64,000 nt of DNA from Amphiura filiformis (taxonomy: Eukaryota > Echinodermata > Ophiuroidea > Amphilepidida > Amphiuridae). Position 1 is the stretch's first letter. Every line of letters begins with the position of its first letter. The stretch is taken from assembly GCF_039555335.1 (NCBI RefSeq), contig NC_092635.1:50860052-50924051 (forward strand), read 5' to 3'. The position numbers were made by a program, and so were the translations under genes. The notes under the pieces are model-generated. The model made no database searches, was not told the DNA's origin, and saw only the letters and a program-made list of their open reading frames with translations. Below are positions 58,901-64,000 of this stretch, piece after piece.

Positions 58901-61693
58901 ATATATGACAGGGGTCACAATCTTTGAGCATTGTCCCATGATATATGACAGGGGTCACAATCTTTGAGCATTGTCCCATGATATATGATAGCAGGGTCAC
59001 AATCTTTGAGCATTGTACCATGATATATGACAGGGGTCACAATCTTTGAGCATTGTCCCATGATATATGATAGCAGGGGTCACAATCTTTGAGCATTGTC
59101 CCATGATATATGACAGGGGTCACAATCTTTGAGCATTGTCCCATGATATATGATAGCAGGGGTCACAATCTTTGAGCATTGTCCCATGATATATGACAGG
59201 GGTCACAATCTTTGAGCATTGTCCCATGATATATGATAGCAGGGGTCACAATCTTTGAGCATTGTCCCATGATATATGATAGCAAGGGTCACAATCTTTG
59301 AGCATTGTCCCATGATATATGACAGGGGTCACAATCTTTGAGCATTGTCCCATGATATATGATAGCAAGGGTCACAATCTTTGAGCATTGTCCCATGATA
59401 TATGATAGCAAGGGTCACAATCTTTGAGCATTGGCCCATGATATATGATAGCAAGGGTCACAATCTTTGAGCATTGTTCCATGATATATGATAGCAAGGG
59501 TCACAATCTTTGAGCATTGTCCCATGATATATGATAGCAGGGGTCACAATCTTTGAGCACTGTCCCATGATGTATGATAGCAAGGGTCACAATCTTTGAG
59601 CATTGTCCCATGATATATGACAGGGGTCACAATCTTTGAGCATTGTCCCATGATATATGATAGCAAGGGTCACATTCTTTGAGCATTGTCCCATGATATA
59701 TGACAGGGGTCACAATCTTTGAGCATTGTCCCATGATATATGATAGCAGGGGTCACAATCTTTGAGCATTGTCCCATTATATATGACAGGGGTCACAATC
59801 TTTGAGCATTGTTCCATGATATATGATAGCAAGGGTTACAATCTTTGAGCATTGTCCCATGATATATATACAGGGTCACAATCTTTGAGCATTGTCCCAT
59901 GATATATGATAGCAGGGGTCACAATCTTTGAGCATTGTCCCATGATATATGACAGGGGTCACAATCTTTGAGCATTGTTCCATGATATATGATAGCAAGG
60001 GTTACAATCTTTGAGCATTGTCCCATGATATATGATAGCAAGGGTTACAATCTTTGAGCATTGTCCCATGATATATGATAGCAAGGGTCACTATCTTTGA
60101 GTATTGTCCCATGATATATGATAGCAAGGGTTACAATCTTTGAGCATTGTCCCATGATATATGATAGCAGGGGTCACAATCTTTGAGCATTGTCCCATGA
60201 TATATGACAGGGGTCACAATCTTTGAGCATTGTCCCATGATATATGATAGCAGGGGTCACAATCTTTGAGCATTGTCCCATTATATATGACAGGGGTCAC
60301 AATCTTTGAGCATTGTTCCATGATATATGATAGCAAGGGTTACAATCTTTGAGCATTGTCCCATGATATATATACAGGGGTCACAATCTTTGAGCATTGT
60401 CCCATGATATATGATAGCAGGGGTCACAATCTTTGAGCATTGTCCCATGATATATGACAGGGGTCACAATCTTTGAGCATTGTTCCATGATATATGATAG
60501 CAAGGGTTACAATCTTTGAGCATTGTCCCATGATATATGATAGCAAGGGTTACAATCTTTGAGCATTGTCCCATGATATATGATAGCAAGGGTCACTATC
60601 TTTGAGCATTGTCCCATGATATATGATAGCAAGGGTCACAATCTTTGAGCATTGTCCCATGATATATGATAGCAAGGGTCACTATCTTTGAGCATTGTCC
60701 CATGATATATGATAGCAAGGGTTACAATCTTTGAGCATTGTCCCATGATATATGATAGCAAGTGTCACTATCTTTGAGCATTGTCCCATGATATATGATA
60801 GCAAGGGTCACTATCTTTGAGCATTGTCCCATGATATATGATAGCAAGGGTCACAATCTTTGAGCATTGTACCATGATATATGATAGCAAGGGTCACAAT
60901 CTTTGAGCATTGTCCCATGATATATGATAGCAAGGGTCACTATCTTTGAGCATTGTCCCATGATATATGATAGCAAGGGTTACAATCTTTGAGCATTGTC
61001 CCATGATATATGATAGCAAGGGTCACTATCTTTGAGCATTGTCCCATGATATATGATAGCAAGGGTCACTATCTTTGAGCATTGTCCCATGATATATGAT
61101 AGCAAGGGTCACAATCTTTGAGCAATGAACAGAGGGCAACAACAGAGTGTCATACTGCCTGGTGGATGCTACTTGCAGTGATGGCTTAGAACTGCTGGTG
61201 GCGTTCACCAAGCGGCATGCTGCTCAGCGGCATGACACTGTGAAATCACCATACATTTTGAAAGCAAGGCTGTAGATTACTGATCAATGATACGGAAGTC
61301 AGAATGAGGGACATTGAGACCAAAACCTTTTACATGTACACAAACCAGGTACAGACAAATTCCAAGACTTGAGGTGTCCAATACTTTCAGAATTCAAAGA
61401 AGGTTTTGCAGGTCTGAATTTATCACAATAGAAAGTGAAATTTGTATCATTTTCTGCTGTTCTTACATTTAAATTTGCTATCACTGAAATTTTCAGAAAG
61501 CAGGACTGTCCCTCATTTTCACTTTGGTCCTCAAATGAGGGACAGTCCCTCAAAATGAGGGACAGTTGGCAAGTCTGCAAGTGATCCCTGATTGATAAGG
61601 AAACCATCACACTCACCCTTTTTGAGTACTTTTATTCAGCTCCCCAGCAAAGAATACAGATGCCTTTCCATGAGCTTTATACAACTTCTTGAC
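49382..61693 (-). CDS. PWWP3A: PWWP3A/MUM1-like chromatin protein, C-terminal 348 residues (nine exons, 5' partial)
   Basis: Join, in transcript order, of 61693-61617, 58321-58261, 57930-57846, 57304-57263, 56774-56528, 55426-55360, 54920-54789, 54081-53968 and 49603-49382; 1047 bp including the stop. All junctions are GT-AG and keep one frame. Residues 1-88 (VKKLYKAHGKASVFF, MKGMKPYSCSEKDKYI, EFQEAVDLAENYITKRG) fit the second half of a PWWP domain plus its C-terminal helices. About 90 Ser/Thr/Pro- and acid-rich residues follow. The rest (RRKSLNKFQDRLVRYITKR, EHLVNIFHRKVKSL, DELIRFLRKAYEE, LIDVWFPEVIIFALQKTQ) follows the conserved C-terminal region of vertebrate PWWP3A/PWWP3B in the same order. 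Known: human PWWP3A (MUM1/EXPAND1) is a nucleosome-binding PWWP protein linked to 53BP1 and the DNA-damage response. The N-terminus and the aromatic half of the PWWP domain lie past 64000. PWWP3A versus 3B cannot be decided. Confidence 0.88.
51285..51523. mobile_element. Element D, level 4, CAGGGGCGGAT...ATCCGACCCTG MITE
   Basis: The inverted ends CAGGGGCGGATTTAGG and CCTGGATCCGACCCTG bound a G-rich then C-rich 239-bp body with GGCGCC words at both sides. ACATT flanks both ends (51280-51284 and 51524-51528). I cannot extend this to a clean 8-bp duplication, so the superfamily is open. Confidence 0.75.
52837..52950. repeat. (TCAA)n then (TAAA)n microsatellite
   Basis: About eight TCAA units followed by about ten AAAT units and an interrupted remainder. 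It lies inside family C element level 3. Confidence 0.9.
53968..54081 (-). CDS. PWWP3A: PWWP3A-like exon, DELIRFLRKAYEE block
   Basis: Acceptor ATTACAG|CAAGATG, donor CCAGAG|gtaggc; 38 codons, phase 0 at both ends. It encodes QDELIRFLRKAYEENC, then SYLIDVWFPE, the helix and FPE motif conserved in PWWP3A/B. Confidence 0.88.
54238..54308 (-). repeat. tRNA-derived SINE-like head
   Basis: On the - strand, TATAGCTGTCCAAGTGGTTG (A-box-like, tRNA-Leu/Ser style) precedes GATGGGTTAAATCCGGGC (B-box-like). It lies in the intron between the exons at 53968 and 54789. No complete tRNA fold. Confidence 0.55.
54470..54640 (+). mobile_element. Penelope-like 3' terminus with hammerhead-like motif
   Basis: At 54565, CTGAAGG is followed by a GGCCAAA/TTTTGGCC hairpin and then GAAACGTCGG. 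This layout (CUGANGA-like block, stem, GAAAC) marks the ends of many Penelope-like elements. Here GAAA is intact and the first block has one change (CTGAAGG). Upstream sequence is too decayed to read as protein. Confidence 0.5.
54789..54920 (-). CDS. PWWP3A: PWWP3A-like exon, EHLVNIFHRKVKS block
   Basis: Acceptor TTTGTAG|GAACATT, donor GATAAG|gtgggt; 44 codons, phase 0 at both ends. It encodes EHLVNIFHRKVKSLRHELYF and ends RGFGPITDDDK. Confidence 0.87.
55360..55426 (-). CDS. PWWP3A: PWWP3A-like exon, NKFQDRLVRYITKR block
   Basis: Acceptor TTGCAG|AAGGAAA, donor GCTAAG|gtaagt; 67 bp. The first base completes Arg. It encodes RKSLNKFQDRLVRYITKRPQ, the helix that begins the conserved C-terminal region. 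Confidence 0.87.
55570..56385. mobile_element. 0.8-kb intronic element with 140-bp inverted arms
   Basis: 55570-55712 and 56246-56385 are inverted: GGTAAATTCATGTTACGCAT, ACAAGGGATCAATGCT and AGAGGGCAACATATCAA are all mirrored. The spacer holds short GGGTTAGG-like words near 55799. Non-coding. Confidence 0.7.
56528..56774 (-). CDS. PWWP3A: PWWP3A-like exon, Ser/Thr/Pro-rich linker
   Basis: Acceptor TTTACAG|ACTACAG, donor GGAAAG|gtaggc; 247 bp. It encodes a low-complexity linker with TP repeats (DTTPTKSTL, HDTPSSPLTPPCDTPDKG) and an acidic end (EEEGDDSSSDVDEE). Such composition suits a disordered, possibly phosphorylated linker; that role is inference. Confidence 0.85.
57263..57304 (-). CDS. 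PWWP3A: PWWP3A-like 42-bp micro-exon
   Basis: Acceptor TTTACAG|GTCTTGG, donor ATCAAAG|gtgaga; encodes LGKAQGASFFTIK. The size fits the small block after the PWWP helices in homologues. Frame is kept on both sides. Confidence 0.85.
57608..57816. mobile_element. hAT-type MITE with perfect 8-bp TSD, 29 bp from an exon
   Basis: The ends CAGGCCCGTACGCAGG and CTCGCGTACGGGTCTG are inverted. The perfect 8-bp duplication CCCACATC sits at 57600-57607 and 57817-57824. It is 209 bp, with G-runs at the left and C-runs at the right. Its right edge is 29 bp from exon base 57846, that is, inside the first 30 bp of the intron after the splice donor. Confidence 0.92.
57846..57930 (-). CDS. PWWP3A: PWWP3A-like exon, PWWP C-terminal helices
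   Basis: Acceptor TTCTTAG|GATACTG, donor AAGAGAG|gtaagt; 85 bp. It encodes KVPKEEFQEAVDLAENYITK, the amphipathic helix that follows the PWWP barrel. Confidence 0.88.
58199..58240. repeat. (AATG)n microsatellite
   Basis: Nine or ten GAAT/AATA units. It ends 14 bp before the splice donor of the exon at 58261-58321. Confidence 0.85.
58261..58321 (-). CDS. PWWP3A: PWWP3A-like exon, PWWP distal strands
   Basis: Acceptor ATTACAG|CAAAGGT, donor TACATC|gtaagt; 61 bp. It encodes KGVSMKGMKPYSCSEKDKYI, corresponding to the stretch of homologues ending in a basic/acidic KxxK/E block. Confidence 0.88.
58429..58567. mobile_element. CACTGGGTGGGAAAACC foldback, monomer
   Basis: The inverted ends CACTGGGTGGGAAAACC and GGTTTTTCCCACCCAGT surround one core unit (TTTTGGCCCTTGAACATGAA and mirror). 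It is the monomer of the dimer at 48905-49157. Confidence 0.8.
58680..61124 (+). repeat. 2.4-kb minisatellite of alternating 40- and 43-bp units
   Basis: About 58 head-to-tail units. The long unit has GAGCATTGTCCCATGATATA followed by TGATAGCAGGGGTCACAATC and TTT (43 bp). The short unit replaces TGATAGCAGGGG with TGACAGGGG (40 bp). The left half mixes both lengths; the right 0.6 kb is almost all 43-bp units with AAGGGT. A rare variant (GATATATATACAGG) occurs at 59861 and again at 60365, with matching neighbours on both sides, pointing to a 504-bp block duplication. It lies wholly inside the intron between the exons at 58261 and 61617. Confidence 0.95.
61290..61575. repeat. Element with TGAGGGACA ends
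   Basis: GAATGAGGGACATT near 61303 is echoed by GTCCCTCATTTTCA at 61507 and AATGAGGGACAGT at 61552, with a local GAGGGACAGTCCCTC palindrome. A decayed MITE or two fused copies. Confidence 0.45.
61617..61693 (-). CDS. PWWP3A: PWWP3A-like first visible exon
   Basis: Acceptor TTTGCAG|GTCAAGA, donor AAAAAGG|gtgagt; 77 bp. It encodes VKKLYKAHGKASVFFAGELN, a beta-strand pair of the PWWP barrel, and starts in phase 0. The preceding exon with the aromatic PWWP motif is not visible up to 64000. Confidence 0.87.
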
Positions 61694-61786
61694 CTGCAAA
61701 AAATCATACAAATATTGATTTTTTTAATCTACACTTTAGAGTTTACAATGTGCATTTAAATTGCCATTTTAAAAATTCTAAAATTA

Positions 61787-62030
61787 ATTTACTTACTAAC
61801 TGGAACTTTGCTTTTCACTCAAAATGCAACTAACACAATTAATTAAAATCACTTGAGGAAGATCCTGAAATTTCATTGGTTCTTAGCCATGTTATATGTC
61901 ACAATATAACATGGATCAGCACATGCGCGTCAACCCGATATGCATTATTTGAACCAAACAGAGGTGCATAGCAGCAACGGAACTGATCGATTCTAAACCC
62001 TAGGTAATTCCTTGTAAAATGTACAATTTA
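61787..62030. repeat. Inverted relative of the 46620-46760 sequence
   Basis: The block GAGGTGCATAGCAGCAACGG, then ATTCTAAACCCTAGGTAATT, matches the 46670-46715 region in reverse complement. There is a local hairpin ATGTTATATGTCACAATATAACAT near 61890-61913. Confidence 0.5.
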
Positions 62031-62199
62031 TTTTGATTTAAATCATGAGGGGCATATCTGTGAAGGAGATTCCGAGGTCCAAAGCAAATGTTTTGGTTTA
62101 CCACAAAGCCCGACATATAACTGATGCTAAGTTATTAGCCAAATCCATAACCATCATTTTGAACACACTTTTCAGACAATAACAAGATTATATTCTCTA

Positions 62200-62507
62200 A
62201 GGGGGATATCATTTTCTTCGAAAAGGGGGGTCCCAAAAATACTGGGGAGGTCATAAAATTTTGATAAGAAAAATGGGGGGGTCATAAAATTTTGATGACC
62301 AAAATGTAGGAGTCACAAGATGGCCACAGATAGTGTGTTTATCATATTCAAGAAGACTGATTTCAATACAATTTTAGCCTGATTAGGGGGTAAGGTGTAT
62401 CGGTGGTGGGGGTCATAAAATTTCTGTTGCCGAAATAGGGGGGTCCCAATTTTATTGATGCCAACTTTTTGTAAATTTGGGACCCCCTTCAGAAGAAAAT
62501 GACAGCC
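62200..62507. mobile_element. Foldback with GGGGGGTCCCAAA arms
   Basis: GGGGATATCATTTTCTTCGA, then AAAGGGGGGTCCCAAA, at the left is mirrored by TTTGGGACCCCCTTCAGAAG and AAAATGACAGCC at the right. The interior repeats GGGGTCATAAAATTT. Confidence 0.65.
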
Positions 62508-63155
62508 GCATAAAATTGTGGCTTCAGAATATGTTTAAAAAAATCAAGATATGATTGAAGTTTAATCATCTATGGTTCAATAAACAAACAATAAAATCAT
62601 TCCACAATGAATGAAGAGACTGAGAGGTCATGAGAGAGCGATATCAAGTTTATTTTGTTGATCTTTTTACAGGACCTGTAATATTAACCACTAGCCAGTC
62701 GGCCCAGCCCAACATTGTGGCTTCAGAATGTGTTAAAAAATCAAGTTATGAATGAAGTTCAATCATCTGTGGAACAAACAAGAAAATTATGGAATGATGA
62801 CACTGAGATTCCGATTGAGAGCACGATATTTGCACCTATTACCTGAAAAATTAACTTCTACTTCCTCTTTTTTTTCCAAAAAACTTAGACATCAAGGCAT
62901 TAACAGCTGTTATCATTATGATAAAGCTGATGGGTTGGCGCCTAGATAGCTATTAACCTCCTTTTTGAAGCTGGTCCGTTTCACAATTCCAGTAATTGTT
63001 TAATGAACAATCAATAAAATTGTGACACAATGATCAGACTCAGAGCCCAACTGAGAGAGTGATATTTTGTGTATCTTATAGGACCAATTTGTGGCATTTA
63101 CCTGAAAAATTAACCTCTATTCCTCTTTTTTCCATAAACTTGCATATATTGGCAT
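62508..63155. repeat. Three diverged tandem segments of 200-290 bp
   Basis: Segments starting at about 62510, 62715 and 62985 share ATTGTGGCTTCAGAAT or its remnant, GAGAGNGNGATAT, TACCTGAAAAATTAAC and TTCCTCTTTTTTTCC. No coding content is conserved between them. Confidence 0.5.
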
Positions 63156-63161
63156 GTGACA

Positions 63162-63384
63162 TACCGTAAACGTTCGCCTAATGGCGCACCTGGGCTCCTT
63201 TGCCTTGGGGTAAATTTCATGTACAAATAGAGAGCTCCCTCCTCTGAAAATCCCAATAAGAATTAAGGGTATGTGTCCTTTATTTGCTGGTGAGATTTTT
63301 ATGGGAGGGCACTTTTAGTTTGTGCCGAAAAATTCCAGTTATGTCAAGGGAGCCCATAGCGCCATTAGGCGAACGTTTACGGTA
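63162..63384. mobile_element. Family G copy 3, complete
   Basis: The ends TACCGTAAACGTTCGCCTAA, then TGGCGC, and GCGCCATTAGGCGAACGTTT, then ACGGTA, are near-perfect inverted repeats. TA-bounded, 223 bp. Best copy of the family. Confidence 0.88.
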
Positions 63385-63835
63385 TGTGCCTGTCAATACA
63401 CACCCTTTCTTCCTGCAAATCTGCCACCCAATGACCCACTTTTTTCATTATGCTAACACCCAATGCCAGGCATGGAAGCTACAGCCAATGACCCTCTATC
63501 TTCATTTTTAGCTAAAAAAACACCATAGTTGAGGCCAACACAGGGTAAAATTGCAAACTTTTGTGTGCTTTGCATACAAGGGCCCAGTAAATTACAGAAT
63601 AAAATTTAAAATACCACCCAATGATCCTAATTTTTGGCTAAAAATTTGAATGCACATATTTGATTTTTTTCTTGTAATTTTGCGGTCACTACACATGTAG
63701 ATCTGAAAATCAGAATTGTGCAATAAGTGATCCCTCATTATAATTATGCAGACATATGTTGCATTAACGTAACTACATTTTAATTGAGAGTAATAAAAAC
63801 CTTTTCATGTCCATTTATTGAATATGTTACTACTG
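63385..63835. other. No gene recognised
   Basis: ACCCAATGA(C/T)CC words recur (63428, 63484, 63617) at irregular distance. Otherwise unremarkable intron-like DNA. Confidence 0.35.
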
Positions 63836-63839
63836 TACT

Positions 63840-64000
63840 CCCATTCCAGAAAAATACAGCACTAATTTGGGATTAAAAAATATTATCAACTTCTGCCAAA
63901 TGAAACATTGATCAATCCTAATCATTCATTTAGTTCTAACTGGCAACAAATGTTAAATTTCACTATAAAATTTATGAATTAAGGGCCAAAAACATGCATT
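63840..64000. mobile_element. AATACAGCACTA foldback, copy 2, cut by window end
   Basis: It matches the left arm and part of the interior of 35286-35595: CCCATTCCAGAAAAATACAG, TGCCAAATGAAACAT and TTAGTTCTAACTGGCAA. The right arm lies beyond the window. Confidence 0.75.

Noticed and set aside
58680..61124. CRISPR-like repeat array
   Set aside because: Units are contiguous with no spacers of independent sequence, in a spliced eukaryotic gene. It is a minisatellite.
61026..61211. Open frame of 61 codons on - reading into the minisatellite
   Set aside because: Unit lengths of 40 and 43 bp do not preserve frame, and the reading frame is open only by chance at the array's edge.
62699..62960. Upstream PWWP exon on - containing the aromatic motif
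   Set aside because: I looked for a Trp-Pro-type frame with splice sites joining in phase 0 to 61693 and found none; the region is a diverged tandem repeat.

Overview
This is AT-rich eukaryotic DNA with spliced genes, long introns and dense short inverted-repeat transposons. Nothing in it looks prokaryotic. Two vertebrate-type genes, Penelope-like retroelement debris and the general texture (many GGCCTA and TACATGTA words) suggest a marine deuterostome invertebrate. An echinoderm is my best guess; the species is inference only.

Genes. (1) A FAM174-family (DUF1180) type I membrane protein lies on the + strand. It has two coding exons, 7384-7694 and 10540-10669, giving a complete 146-residue protein, and probably an intron in its 3' UTR. 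(2) The C-terminal 348 residues of a PWWP3A/MUM1-like chromatin protein lie on the - strand as nine exons between 61693 and 49382. Every splice junction keeps frame. The first half of its PWWP domain and its N-terminus lie beyond the right edge. I recognise no gene in the roughly 37 kb between 12.4 and 49.3 kb; the open frames there are short and fall in repeats or unremarkable DNA.

Layout. 1-7.2 kb: inverted-repeat elements, including a nested one at 4.0-5.5 kb. 7.2-12.5 kb: the FAM174 gene; its second coding exon is bracketed by 200-bp inverted repeats, with a TTAA-flanked foldback element downstream. 11.6-16 kb: Penelope-like remnants and a 948-bp hAT-type element with a perfect 8-bp target duplication. 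16-36 kb: many foldback elements and a 57-bp tandem repeat. 36.2-37.6 kb: a short motif recurring at about 170-bp spacing. 38-49 kb: more foldback families, one with six copies across the window. 49.4-61.7 kb: the PWWP3A-like gene. Its last intron holds a four-deep nest of transposons and its first visible intron holds a 2.4-kb minisatellite. 61.7-64 kb: foldback elements in the next intron.

The two genes are unrelated in function as far as known. The most notable features are structural: the nested transposon stack, the phased 13-bp motif array, the two-length minisatellite, several TTAA-flanked foldback families, and transposons lying very close to splice sites.
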